DNA from: Bretschneidera sinensis
Taxonomy: Eukaryota > Streptophyta > Magnoliopsida > Brassicales > Akaniaceae
Direction: 5' to 3'
Assembly (NCBI GenBank): GCA_023935145.1
Contig: CM043698.1
Span: forward strand, 72,068,501 to 72,132,500
DNA length: 64,000 nucleotides
Shown here one piece after another: positions 35,368 through 48,300 of this stretch. Below the pieces are notes generated by a model. The model searched no databases. It was given only the letters and a program-made list of their open reading frames with translations, and had not been told where the DNA came from. Numbering within the stretch: position 1 is the first letter of the stretch; the number at the start of each line of letters is the position of its first letter. The translations under genes and the position numbers were made by a program.

Positions 35368-35689
35368 AACTTTGCCACCGTTTGCTTAACGTTGTGCTGC
35401 TAAACATGCAGCTTATTTACTATCCTTTGGCAACACTTAGACTCTAGGTGTTTCCACGTTATTTTTTTTTCAAAACTTTTTTTTTCTTTTTCCTTTGTCC
35501 TCCTAAACACTTCGTTCATAATTTTGTTCATTTTCCTTTTTTCTTTTCCTTTACACCACCACGTGTCTATTTTTTTAGAATTATTTTATTCAATAATAAA
35601 TCTTTCACATATATATTATTTTTATTTCATATCATATTTATCAAATTACTTCTTTGCCCTTACTTTACGAATACAGGTATTATATTCTT

Positions 35690-36185
35690 AGTGCTGAGTT
35701 CGGCTTTAGGCACCTTGCTCTTTATCAGACTTGTTTCGATGCTCATGTTGTCTAGAGGTTCCTAATCTTTCTGGTATTCTCTGGTTATGGCTACGTTGGC
35801 TTCATGGTGGTGAGTTCAGACAAGAAAGGATCGAGTATTGTCTGGTATCATTTGTGTGACCATGTCAGCCAAGTGGTCGTATCGACGTCTAAGCTCTCCG
35901 TACTCAACTCGATTGACTAAGGCCATGAGGTCTTCGGCTCTACCAATATTTGTGGGGTTTGATTGAGCCCGTCCACCATGGACCTCAGGCTTTTGATGAC
36001 TTCTTGAGCCCTAGTGAAGATTTTCCCATCCATGTGCCTTGGGATTCTGAAGTCAACTCTTTCACCTTCGGTAGCGGTATGAATAACACTTTTTAACGTC
36101 ATTGGAGGGGCAAGAGGAGGAGCAGGATTAGGATTAGGAAAAGATCTTTTTTGGTGGCATCGTGAGATAAACTTTTCATTCTCAC
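35690..36185 (-). pseudogene. Tat-type gag N-terminal remnant
   Basis: The minus strand downstream of the PBS-like region reads MTLKSVIHTATEGERVDFRI and EVIKSLRSMVDGLNQTPQIL, a charged helical stretch as in Tat gag N-termini. It joins to the KAELSTK/EVPQLGT flanks of the second solo LTR. Only position and composition support it. Confidence 0.5.
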
Positions 36186-36199
36186 AAACGACACCAATA

Positions 36200-36782
36200 T
36201 GTTGATGCCAAAAAGAAGGTAAATGGTATTATTATCGAAGTGCGTTTTGGTGTTGGCCACATTCATGTGTCCACATTAGCTTAGTACACAAACCCCTACA
36301 AAGAAAGCCATCTGAAGTTTGGTTCTCTAAGAAAAACCCTCCAATGGTAAAGTCAATAAGTATACCATGATGAAGTGAAAGGAAGGGCTATAGAAATACT
36401 GAAGTGGGAAAGAGAGAGCCGATGTGATTTTTGTTATAAAACTTATCTTTATGATGTTAGGACTCTTCTTTATATAGGTAATTGAGGACTTGTTTTTCTT
36501 GGAAAGCCGGATATAGGCTCCATTGGTGGTGTTATCCCTTGTCCTTAGGTTTTCCGAACGTGACTTACGCGTCTTTTATTGTATGGTTCGCCTTCGGAGA
36601 TAGCATCCCCATGCCTTTAGGTCTACTAGATGTGACATTCGCATCTTGGAGTGTATGGATCTGCCATCAGAGGCGACATCCCCATGCCTTTAGGTCTGCG
36701 AGTCAATCATCACGTCTGGGGAGTCTTATCCTTACGTCATTTTAGGTTTGCCAGTCATCATCGTCTTATAGCCACGTGTTCA
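36200..36782 (-). repeat. 5' LTR of the Tat element
   Basis: On the minus strand it starts TGAACACGTGGC and ends GGCATCAACA (TG...CA), followed by the PBS-like TTGGTGTCGTTTGTGAG. A TATA box (TATATAAAGAAG, minus) lies at about 36465-36476. The U3 part (36540-36720) has tandem units of about 80 bases containing CATCCCCATGCCTTTAGGTC. AATTT follows at 36783. The partner LTR was not found. Confidence 0.7.
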
Positions 36783-39700
36783 AATTTTATTAACTCATTC
36801 TAATAACCATTTAAAAGAGTTTATGAAATAAATTTTGTTTTCTATAAATAGAAATTAGGTCAAATATCTCTTAACAGTTTATGAAATTATACCACTTGAA
36901 CCAATAAAACCAACAACAATTTTAGACCATCAAACAGTGGAATAGTAATTTTAGAAAGAACCGAAGTAATTTATAGGAAATTATTTTTTATTAGAAAACT
37001 ATTGCTCTATCGTATTCTTTGTATTAAATAAATTTTAATTTTATTATACTATTTTATCAAAAAAAAATTTCAAAAACCATCAACTAAAACTATTGTTTGG
37101 CCAATTAGGCAAACATTTGGGAATGATTTATTTGGAGAATATATCAAACTTTCATAAAGTGGATTGAAGATCGGTTATTTCGGTAGTGTGATTAAATAGG
37201 TCTTTTGATTGTGAAAAAACTAAAAAGACCATACTACATAATACAATACAGATAAGGGTGAAGCATTAAAAAATTGTAATTATTTGAATATTTTTTATAT
37301 GGCACTAAAAGACAATTTAAACGAGTAAATTAAATAAGTGATTGAAATTGGGTTAATTTAGCCATACCTAAACGTCACCATAATACCTTAGGTATGATGA
37401 CGAGAACACGGAGCAAAAACGCATAGCACAGTAGAATTAGGCAAGCGTAAATGAGACTGAAAAACGTGAGGCACATGTTTCACATTGCGTGTATTATTGG
37501 ATATTTACTTTTACTTTGAAGGATACTCATATTGGCATCAATATACGGTGTCAATGTACAATAAAAAAATATAATGTAACAAAGCAAATGTAAAATAGGG
37601 AGACCAAAGGCCAACGTCCCGAGGATATTTTAGATAAATCGGGTTTAAAATTAAAATTTTATTAGTAATTTTAAATTTTTTATTAATAATATTTTTTTAA
37701 GGTCTCACATATATACTGACGTTATTAATAAAAAAAATTAAAATTATCAGTAAAGTATCGATATAGTCTAAAACTAAATATTTAGATCCGGTCTAACCAA
37801 GTATTTTTACTTCACCCTATCATCTCTTGTCCATTATCAAAACAATTATTAATTATGACTTTGTTTTTGTTAGTATCAGTGTTGTTTGAGTATTTAATTA
37901 AATGAAATTTAAATCACTAAAACTTAAAGTTTTAAAAGTTAAAAGCTTAAATTTTGATAATTTAAATTAGATTTAATCAAATTTCAAACAAGATCATTAA
38001 AATCAATTTAAAATAAATTAATTTAAATTAATTCAAATAAAATATAACGCTACATCAATTGAGTTAAAAGTAGTGAAATAATTTAAAGTTTATTGCATTT
38101 CAGATACTAACTATAAATTCATTGCATTTAACTCATTGATTTATTAATTTAACGTCAGTAATCCTTCATCTATTAATCATTTTCAATCAACTCTTATCGT
38201 CACATTTTCAATAACATAATGGATCGGAGGCAGCTCAAGTACTAAAAGGACATCACGCGAGGACGATTCTAATTAACTACTGGTGTTGAATATTCTTCCT
38301 CCATTCGATTGCTATTTTTTTTTTTTTTAAGTTTATCACATGAGCACGAGAATTCAATTGTTTAAAGAGGAGAACAAAGTTTTTAGATTATTTGTTTTGT
38401 TAATTATTATAATTGTTATGCTAAAAGAAATATGAATCTTTCACAAAACCGTCCTCATTATCTTCATGATTTTTTTCTTAAATCATGGAATTATTCTCTC
38501 TTCTCTCCTATTTTGATCGATGTTTTAGTGCTAAACCCACCAACCCATTTTACTGAATCTCTAAGACGTAAGCCAAGAAGAAAAAAGAAAAAAGAGAACA
38601 AAAATCTTGATTCTCAAAACACCAACATGGCCCCCAAAATCATCTGTTGCTTATCTGATATGCTATCTTATTCAAGAAATTTTGACATTTGTTCAACATG
38701 GGAATAATCCATGAAGACTTAGTTGAAGAAAAAGAGAAACGCATGGATGTCTCTTACCTCTCTTGTCGTCATGAATGAGAGAAAAGAAAATATTGCAACA
38801 AAAACAAAATGAAGGATTCATGCGTGGTTTGACAATTTATGAACGATTTGAGTATTGTCAATCACATAAATAATAAACTCAGTTTCATTTCATAGGGCTA
38901 TATCTGTCAAAAAATTCACTATAATCAACCTCTCAAATCTCTCGTTACAATGTATATTTAGTATATAGAAAATATTTATAAACAATATAAGACGTCATAA
39001 TTAAGGTTTCCACCTTACTGCAAAACCACGGCTATTCATAAGTCCAAACTCAAACTGTCAAGTAAAAAACCTAGACCCAAAAGTATTCTGTCCACTCACA
39101 AGGGAACAAAAACCCATGGTCATCGAAAGTTCTACAGATCTGGATCCGTGAAGTATGCACAAACTCTAACAATTTAGAGATTTGTTTTTATTTGGAGACT
39201 AAAGTAGATCTTCCACATGTTTAAAGGAAGGCGTGAGAGAAACAATAACCCTCACACTATGCCCTTTTGGGAATTAAGTTGTCTCCGATCAATTATGTCA
39301 TCGAAAATATGACGGAATAAATTGTTTGCAACTGATTAATAAACTAGGGATCTCTAGCACCAAATTAATATATGAGAGAGTTAAATGCAATATGTTCATA
39401 ATTCAGATACCTAAGTTGCAACTAACCAATAGTTTAATAGTTAATACTTTAATAATGTGGCAACATCTGGTTTGCTAATAATGAGTTATCCAGTAACTTA
39501 TTAAATCAGTGATAAAACTATTTTTTGCTTTAAGTTAAGATAAAAAAAATGACTTTAATCATTGATTTAAAAAATTACCAAACAACACCAATGTATTTAG
39601 AAAGCGTTAATACATTGTCAATAGATTAAATATAATCTCAAAATATTATCTATAATTCTGTTTAAGTTAACAGTTAGTTTTTGATTAAAAAATTAATTAA

Positions 39701-40220
39701 CAAAACTTCAATTAATCCATTAATTCGATTTGGTTTTGGTTCAATTTTTAACGAAACTTCAAATAATCGATTAATTCAACTCGTTTAAAAATTTTAGTAA
39801 ATTCTTCAGTTAATCGAATTAACCATGTAAATCCCTAGCAAAAATAATAGTAATAAATTTTTTTTATTTCATGTGATATTTTAATTATCAATTTCTTTTA
39901 AGTATATTAGCAAAGAAGAGAATTCAACCCAAATATTTTACATGAAAAAGTCAAAAGTAACCACTAAATCAAGAGGTCTGTATTATCAACTCAATTAACA
40001 AAATAGTTTTCCTACTTCTACTAGAAAGAAAAAAAGAAATAAAAAAGGTATATAAAATCTGTCCACCTATTTCAGGCGAAGTACTGCTGATTTATTTTTA
40101 TCAAATGTCTAAAGAACCCATCACTAATAGGAAAAGCAGAAAGAAAAAAAATTAATTTGTTTTACTTTTACTCTCCCATCCTCTTGATTTAAAGAATCTA
40201 ACTGAAAATTAAAACTTGAA
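36783..40220. other. AT-rich intergenic stretch, no gene recognised
   Basis: Only short ORFs without recognisable motifs. A block near 39700-39840 has repeated TTAATCGATT-like and TTTGGTTTTGGTT-like motifs similar in style to 55200-55380, probably an old MITE. Confidence 0.45.
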
Positions 40221-40267
40221 CCCCCCCCCCCCCCCCCCCTTTTTCTCTCTCTCTCTCTCTCTCTCTC
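40221..40267. repeat. C19 homopolymer followed by (CT)n
   Basis: Nineteen C bases, five T bases, then CT dinucleotides. The C-run length may be an assembly estimate. Confidence 0.9.
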
Positions 40268-40276
40268 TTATTTCTT

Positions 40277-41299
40277 AGTAAATTTCATTTTTATTCTTTT
40301 TAATTTACCATGTGTCTTTATGGGTTTTTGAAGTTTAAAATGTTCTTATTAGGTCCTTTAAGTTTGATTCTTATTCTAATCAGATCATTCACCTAAATAG
40401 CCCGGCAATTCCATCATATATGGCCTTAAGTAGTAAAAAAAGTAATTCTTTTTCTCAAATCTCATTATCTCTCCTAACAAAATCACAAACAAGATTTTTG
40501 TTCTATTTTTGTTCTTTTTCTTCTTTCTATTCTTCTTCTCCCTCCTACAACATTAGTCGCGCAGCGTCGCAAACTGCAATGGAAGATCTACATTGCCGCG
40601 TCGCAAATCTGTCGCGTACAACGACTCTACCACCTAACCTACTCTCAACTTTGTTTACTGGAGATTTTTGTGTAGCTTTTTGAAAGTGGACGATGATGCA
40701 TATGAGGTGATTATGAAAATAGAGAAAACAAGAAAATGCATAAGTTTTTCTGCATTTGTTGTATTATTTCTCTTGAATAAATAAATTTCACCATTTATCT
40801 TTAAAAAAAAGCTAAATTAAAAACAGTTAGGAATTGCAGTGGATTATTCTCTTTTTGATGCTACCTAATGCTTGAGGAAAGCTACAAGCTCGTGACCCTA
40901 GATTTATGCAGGCAAATAATACTATGATTAGTCATGCTCTCAATTCTCTGTCATGAGCTACTACTATCTCACCAATTCTGTAAAGATGGTCTACACTTAA
41001 GAGATGTCTCCAATTAATTTAAAAGTTTAAAATTTTGGATGTGTTTATTAATTGAAAGAAATAAATGGAAAAAAAAAATATTGTTCGTGATTTTGTTGAG
41101 AGAGATGATGAGATTTGGGAAAAAAATGACATTTTTTACTGCTTAAGGCCATATAGGACGCCATCTAGGATGGAATTACCAAGATATTTAGGTGAATGGT
41201 CTGATTGGAACAATAATCAAACTTAAAAGACCTAATAGAGACGTTTTAAAATTTAAAAATCCAATAAAAACACATGATAAACTAAAAATAAAATTTACT
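40277..41299. mobile_element. Non-autonomous DNA transposon with long (~215 bp) terminal inverted repeats, MULE-like
   Basis: The left arm, about 40277-40492, pairs with the right arm, about 41079-41299. Matched blocks include AGTAAATTT / AAATTTACT, TATGGCCTTAAG / CTTAAGGCCATA, TCACCTAAATA / TATTTAGGTGA, and CAACAAAATCAC-type sequence at the inner ends. Long arms of this kind suggest a Mutator-like element. The centre contains a small GC-richer island (about 40555-40640). I could not define the target duplication and there is no transposase. Confidence 0.7.
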
Positions 41300-44200
41300 T
41301 CCTATTTTTTCTTTTTATCCATCATAGCCTAAAAGCCCTAACTATATATTATCACCATATCATTATCATCAAAATATATTTGAAAACATTTTTTTTTATG
41401 AATTTATTAGAAAACAACTGTAAATTAGTTGCATGACTACCTCTACGAATGAAGTATATACCATAATCAGTTGATATTGCATGCGAATTTTTTTTTTTAA
41501 GTTTAACATCTTTAACGAGGCCATTTATGTAGTGGCTAAGTAGTAAATAAACGTTGAAATCAAGAATTAGGGTTCGTTCTGCATGTGTTTTCTATTTTTG
41601 TTTTTTTTTTTTTAAAGAAGTAAACATGATTGGTGACAACCTTTTCCCCCTAAATTTTGAAAACAAAAAAAAATTGAAAAAAAGGAAACCAAAAATTTAT
41701 GTATTATAGGGCATGAAATCTTCAGTTTTCGAAAATAAAAATTGAAAACGAAAATGAAAATCGAAGAAAACATGTTTGGATAACTGTAAGTTGGAAACTG
41801 TTTTCAAAACAGAAAACAGTGAAGTATTGTTTGGATAATCTTATTTTGAAAATTGTTTTGATACATCTTGTAATTATTTTCAGCTTTGAGTTTAAATTTA
41901 AAATCTATATTTATTTTATTTCTCATATTTATTAAATACTTAAAAATAATTAATATTATTTTATTTTCAAATTTTTAATATTTTTTATATACTGAGAAAT
42001 AATAAAATAGAGAAGTGAACATCGATTTTAGGGCTATTTTTCGAAAATTATATTAGAAAATATCAATTTGGGGTTTTCAGAAAACAATTTTTGAAAACTG
42101 GTTTTTTGAAAACTGTTTTCGAAAACAACTTTTGAAAACTGGTTTCCGATCATGTTTCAAGTTTTTAAAAACTGTTTTTAGTTTTTGAAAACTATTAGAA
42201 ACAAACATGCCCCTAATGTTTTGGAAACAATGTTCATTCTTGTCTTTCATTTTCATCCGATCAATATTAATGATGTGGAATTACTATATTAACAACAAAT
42301 AAATAATGTAATACTCCTACTAAATAAATAAAAATTAAATAACAATATAATAAATATAATCTTACAAATAATATAATTAAGATATTAATATAAAATAAAT
42401 AACATAATGTAATAAATTACTAATGTAATATAATAAATAATATAATTAATTACTATCATAAAAAAAATAATATAGAATAATAAATAAAAACTATAATTTA
42501 GTTTATAATATAATATCATAAAAATAAAATATAAAAAATAATATAAAATTCAATATAATCTGATAAAAATAAATATTTTAATTATTCGATGATATAAATA
42601 TTTCATTTTATAAATAATACATTAATAATCATATAATATATGTTTCATGAAATAAATAATTTGTATTATACAATAGCGACCTTTTGACATAATATTCTAT
42701 TCATATAGATCATGCATGCTAAAATTTACACCAAATTGATATTTATAAGTATTTAATCTATGGTGCTTTAATTTATGGGACAAAATTAAAAAGTTTAATT
42801 TAAAAAAATTATATAGATTAAATACTTATAAACATTCAGTTGGTATGATTAAATCTAACTATTGGTTTTATAAAAACAAATTATTAAAAATTTACGCAAT
42901 TGTGTAAGACATCATTACATATCTTTACGCTTAGGGTCAATGTTTTCAGAGGTAAAAATGTTGGACGAGGTGTTTTGTCCCGAAGTGTAAGCCTTTTGAA
43001 TATGTTGGGGCGTTTCGAAATTTTAATAACATAATATTAATTAATTCACTCAAATAATAAAAATAAATAATTAAAATAAATTAAATCTTAACAAATTTTA
43101 ATAATTTTACTAACTCTTTATAACATAATAATTATTAGCATCTCAACACACACTGCACATGTGTTAATCTGCTCTTTTATGTGATAAAATAATATGCTAA
43201 CAATTCTTCTTACCTATATTCCATTAGAAAATTGAACTTGCAAAAAATAACCAAGAGAAAAACAATCCTGTTAGAATCACCAGAAAGAAATAATAACAAT
43301 TTAAAATGTAGAGAAGTTATGTCTGAATAGGATAGTGGGAGAGAAAATCATGAAAGAAAAATGTGGGGAATTGAAGTCGATTGAGTTACATATATAATCT
43401 TATTGAAATATTTTATTTATATATTTAAGTAGGGGTTTATGAGATATTTTTAGGGGTAGAGACCAAATTAGGGTTCTGGTTTTATTAATAATAGTATATA
43501 TAATTTTATAAATATTAATATATAAATTATATATAACTTATATTTTTATATTGTTGTAACTTGTAAGTGATTAATTAAATAGTTTGTAACTATTACTAAA
43601 CTAAATAACATGTAATATATATTTATGAAGTGTAATGATATCACAACAAGAGTACTTACTTAATGATTAAGATTTGTTTTTCTACACCCAAGACATGTTT
43701 TTTTACACTCCAAGCAACAAAACGTATCCCCAGAAAAGAAACACATAAATGCAGTCGCATGAGATGGGGAGCCCCACGAACACCTTTGAGTATACTTGGA
43801 GTGATCAATATATAGATCTTACTTATATTATATTACATTACTCACATTTAATATGATTGGGTTAGTTGAAGAAAAATTGATAAGTTTTGAAGGATAAAAC
43901 AATCAATTTTTATTGATTCAGTTGCTAATTTGGTTACCAAACATGTTTTTGTCTTTTAAAATGTTTTTGAAAGGTTTATATTTTAAATTTTTTGAAAACA
44001 AAACAAAGAATACAAAAAACATAAAATTGGAAACCATAGTAACGCAATTTAATTCGGCTTAACTGGGAGCATATTGTCTTCAGAGTATATGCTTTATGCC
44101 CATAACTTTTGTGATAGCGTAATCTCTATTACTTGAATGTGATCCAAATTATAAAGAAAGAAAATAAACATATACGTAGCATCCACTAATATAATTTATT

Positions 44201-44800
44201 ATATTATTGACAATGAATTTAACAATAATACCTTATAAAGAAAAATAACAATAAATATGATAAGAGAGGAATGATTTAAATCATATACTAAAATGATGTG
44301 CTTCTTAAAAGTGGTATTTTTAGATAAATTTTAAATTTTATTGAAATATGACTTGATTTTTTTTTGTGTTGGTAAGATGGATTAAATGACTTAAATCATA
44401 TATTAAAATAGTATTTTTTAGTCGAGCAATAATATTACAGATCCGGCTTCGTGAAAGTTATTAAAAAGTGAGAAAGTTCATTATTAATTACGAAAAAATT
44501 AAATAGTAATTTTAATATTTAAATTTTTTGAAATAATTATTATTCAATTTCTCTATAATTACTAGAAAATTTTCTCGGTTTTGTCGTAACTCCCACGGAA
44601 CTGAGTTCGTGCGATCACCGCTCTTTTTAATTAAAATTTGTATATTTAATTTATTATATGAGTTTTATAAAACAATAAAATTCGATTTTGAATTTTATTT
44701 TTAAAAAATTTATTTTTTAATAAAACTTTATAAAAGGAAAAATGTATTTATGTAATTAGATGAGGTATAAAATGGGAAAATAGAGAAGATCTGCCGAACC
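41300..44800. other. AT-rich intergenic stretch upstream of ITPK
   Basis: 41720-42215 holds a cluster of inverted GAAAACTG/CAGTTTTC motifs ending near GGCATG...CATGCC, likely a hAT-like MITE. 42250-42660 is almost pure A/T. No coding region is supported. Confidence 0.45.
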
Positions 44801-44815
44801 TTCTAATTCTTCTTC

Positions 44816-44825
44816 TATATAAATA
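44816..44825 (+). promoter_or_regulatory. Probable TATA box of the ITPK gene
   Basis: TATATAAATA lies about 480 bases before the ATG, followed by a CT-rich leader. In the exon-1 copy the matching place is an (AT)n repeat. Confidence 0.5.
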
Positions 44826-44844
44826 TACACGTACAAAGATTTGT

Positions 44845-45303
44845 TTGTGTAATATATTTTACTCATTTCTTCTCGAACAGACATGCTCTCAACACCCTAT
44901 CTCTCCTCTTCTGCAGACTGAATATATTCCCTTCCCTCTCAAAATCTCTAAATATACTTACAGCTATACATATTGGGAGAGAATCTCTCTCTATATCTTC
45001 TGGAAGCAGCAATATAGAAGTATAAAACCTCACTATCTCCTTCCTTTCTCTCCCATTTCGAGAGAGAAATTAAAGCCACACACTGTGTGTATACGTATAT
45101 GTATGAAGCGTGAAATATATATACAGAGAGAAAATTAACATTTTTATTTCTCCATTTCTTGTTGTTTGAGACTAATGTTTTCAGTATCAAAAAACGGAAA
45201 AGAAGATTAAGTCTTAAAACAAGAGAAAAGGCAAGAAGAGGAGAAAATTGAAATTGCTCTGTGAATCAGGGTTTTTCTCTTTGAATTTGTTGAAGAGGTG
45301 GAG
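44845..45303 (+). promoter_or_regulatory. ITPK 5' leader with several short upstream ORFs
   Basis: If transcription starts just after the TATA box, the leader is about 450 bases. It contains ATG codons opening short ORFs: 44883-44921 (13 codons with stop), two overlapping ones near 45098 and 45102, and one at about 45175 (12 codons with stop). Such uORFs could reduce translation. Transcript start is inferred, not seen. Confidence 0.45.
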
Positions 45304-48300
45304 ATGAGGATAAACGGAGAAATCGTTAATATCAAGGGAGAGGAGGTGGAGAGAGAGACTGAAGGGAGTACGCTGTCGTATTCGGTCGGTGTCGGGTTTC
45401 CACTGCAGCAAAAGCTGGTTGTTGGTTACGCTTTGACATCCAAGAAGAAGAGCAGTTTTTTGCAACCAAAGTTTGAAGGATTGGCTCGGTATATAGACAC
45501 TATCAACTCCAATTCAATCTTTCGCTACACACATATAATATCTGCGTGTGTATTACACTGCAAATTTGAAGTTTTGTGGGTTTTTGTCATTCAATTTCCT
45601 TATATGGGTTGCTCTGAAATTGGTCAAGTTTTCTAAATTTTGGTTATCCAACTTTAATGGGATATCATGCATATCAATATAAGCTGTTTACTATGAATTT
45701 TAAGGTTTCTCGGTTTTTTTTGTTATGTCGGTAGCTGTAGAATTTGCAATTTTTTTTGTTAGTTTGGTTAAGGTTGCCAAAGAAATTGGTGTTGCTTTTT
45801 TTTTTCCTAGTTGATTGGTTACACTTCTATGGAAGAAAGCTGCTACTGCAGTTCGGAGGGATATCATGTCTTTTTCAATAGTGGTGAGATAATTGCCATC
45901 AAGAGAAAGCTGCTACTGTTTGCTTGACTTATCATATATGCGATCACTTTCTAGTATCAGGAATCTCTGGCTATCTTTTCTAATTTTTAAATGGGAATAT
46001 GCCATCTCATTTACCTGTGGATTAGTCTTCAATGAGGGACCCAAAGTCAATGCTTAGATCTTTATTCTGAAGTTAAAAATTGAAAATTTTCTGATTTCTG
46101 GCGTACTCCATTAATTAGAATGCTTGTTTATGGATACAGATCTTTATGTAAATATGTTTAGTCATATCCTTTTTCTGATTTTGCAAAATAAGGATTTTAG
46201 CTGCCCCGCATCTTAGTGGCACGACTAGGCAATACAAGCAAAATGTTCCAATTGAATTCCCAAGTACTGCTAACATGTGGCGGCAGCCCTCCACATCAGT
46301 TAATGCTGTGTATTATCATATATGGTAAATACTCATTTTTTAATGCATAAAATGCTATGCGATAATGTCAAAGTTCATCTATGTTGATTAAATAAGATCC
46401 GTTAATAGTGGTAGATTCTAGTATTTCGATGCTAATGTTGGCAATATAATTACTTGCAAGGGCTTTCTGGATTTTGATGGTAGGTCTTTCTCGAGTTTCT
46501 TTGAGCAAGTAAGTTGCTTACAAATGGGTGAATGTTTTTTAGATGTCTATTGGGTGTACAAGGTTTCTTGAGGTTTCACTATGCTGTTTCTTGTTTAGAT
46601 ATTCAATGATGACCAGCAGAATATTTCATGTTTGTTTCAGAAAAAAGGGCATATCGTTCGTCACCATCGATCTAAGCAGCCCACTCTCAGATCAAGGTCC
46701 TTTTGATGTTGTTTTGCATAAGGTTGGTGCTTATTTCTTTTCCAAGACACGTTCATAAATCATAATCACCTTTTGGAAGTTTCGTAATGTCCCAAACTCT
46801 TTATATTCTGCTTTTCTATTTTGATAGGTTAGCATTTAGTAATCAACTTCTGGATTTTTTGAAAATGTATGCTTAAGTTAACGCCTGATGATTGATTTCT
46901 TTTTCCAGTTGTCAGGGAAAGAATGGTACGAGGTTATTGAGGTATGTCCATACATTTCTGTAGTATATTGTATGATTGAACAAGTGATGTACCTGTTTCT
47001 TGACATACAACTTACAATATGAAAGAAAATAATGCCATCTATTTAAGTTGGAAATTAAGTATGAACTGAGGTATTGGTTGAGCATAAAAATCTCCTTATC
47101 ACTAAAACTTGTTGTGTCACATAGTGCAGAGTTGTTGCTCTCCTCATCATGAGTCATGATCATCTGAATCAGTCCCTTAAGAAAATTAAAAAAAGTGAGG
47201 AATTTACCTTTTCGTGATTGTTCCTAGATAACTCGTTTAGGTGTTGGTGAGCTTATTTGTATAAAACATTTCTTGTATATCTTGCAAAGCATCGCAGTAA
47301 TCAACTTAGCTGGACAAATTGCTTTGTTTGGCTTAAGTTGGGCCAAAATTTACCACCTCATATGTTTATGTACAAAATTTATAATTTATAATTTAAATTA
47401 ATAATCTTATAATTTTATATCTCTCATTTTATTTATAAAAAGAAATACATATTGTTATTATTGGTATTTAATCCTCTGACAAGACTGCTTTATCTATTAG
47501 TTATAAAAAAGACTGCTTTATCTATTGACGCGTCAAATTTAAGAAAGCATTTGGGTAGCCATGTCTATTTGTGTTGATTTCATACTCTGAACTTCCAGAA
47601 AATTTGTTTATATCCTAAACTAGGTCTGATGTACCATTTTTCTCTTGTCGAAACTCCTTAAAAACTCACATTTGTGGTAATTAATAAACTGTCATTCTGT
47701 GACACTTGTAGGCCATTTGAAAATGTACCTGTATATTTTGATGGTTATGTTGTCTTTCATTTAGTCCTTATCTTATTTCCGCCATTAGATATTTACAAAT
47801 CTTTAAATAATAATTAAGTTTTGAGTGGTACTCTTCTTGCATTTGCATTTGTCTAATAAAAAATTGGGCTTCAATGCTTGATTTGTTATGTGCTTTGTTT
47901 GAAAACTGTCTTTTCCCTTCTGGCTTCTTGGTGATTATGTTTGAAGAGTTTTTTTTCATCTGTACATTCCTTTTCTTTTTGGACCATAATTTATTTTCTT
48001 CTTTTTAGGAGTGTCTTTACCTTTTTTTCAGAATTGTAGCAGGAACTCTTTGAAAGTTTCTTTTTGTAAAATAATGACACTCAAGAAAACGGTGCTCCGT
48101 ATGCTTGTCTTCCCTTTGTTATACGATTCTGGTGTGCTATTTGTATGTCCGTTTTGGCATTGATGGGCCTTAAAATTTAGTCAATTCCAGAGTATTTCTC
48201 TTGCTGCGCGGTCTTACTCCAGAAAATATTGGTTTATATCTTTGAGTCCTGGTTTGGTTTGTTCTTCACTTGCCCTGCCTCCATCAATGAAAACCATCCT

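Larger units (their letters stand above)
33680..35684 (-). mobile_element. Second solo LTR (about 2005 bp) inserted into the Tat gag gene
   Basis: The minus strand starts TATAATACCTG, close to the TGTAATACCCG start of many plant gypsy (Del/Tekay-type) LTRs, and ends GGGTTGTTAGA, close to GGGTTGTTACA. Each terminus therefore differs by one base from TG...CA. The flanks TTCAT (33675-33679) and TTCTT (35685-35689) fit a 5-bp duplication with one change. Inside are a threefold tandem repeat and a (GT)n run. No coding region was recognised. Confidence 0.72.
25400..36782 (-). mobile_element. Old Ty3/gypsy element of Tat type, minus strand, broken by two solo LTRs
   Basis: From right to left on the minus strand: a 5' LTR (36200-36782), a PBS-like region (TTGGTGTCGTTTGTGAG), gag (36180-32400 with an insertion), protease (32153-31923), RT (28812-28200 plus decayed parts), RNase H (27430-27240) and integrase ending at about 26045. 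Motifs such as FAWSMEDMP, NNEAEYEALL and DGTPMPRKW are those of plant Tat/Athila-branch gypsy elements. A plus-strand, antisense ORF remnant lies beyond pol. The 3' LTR was not found, so the left boundary is approximate. Confidence 0.8.

Noticed and set aside
38432..38707. 91-codon ORF
   Set aside because: No recognisable domain, no neighbours, no splice context; the Lys/Arg run comes from an A-rich tract.
40420..40683. 87-codon ORF within the inverted-repeat element
   Set aside because: Its first part is the transposon arm itself; no known motif supports a protein.
40268..41308. 9-bp target duplication (TTATTTCTT and a CTATTTTTT-like site) around the inverted-repeat element
   Set aside because: The match is poor and lies in T-rich sequence, so the element edges are left approximate.
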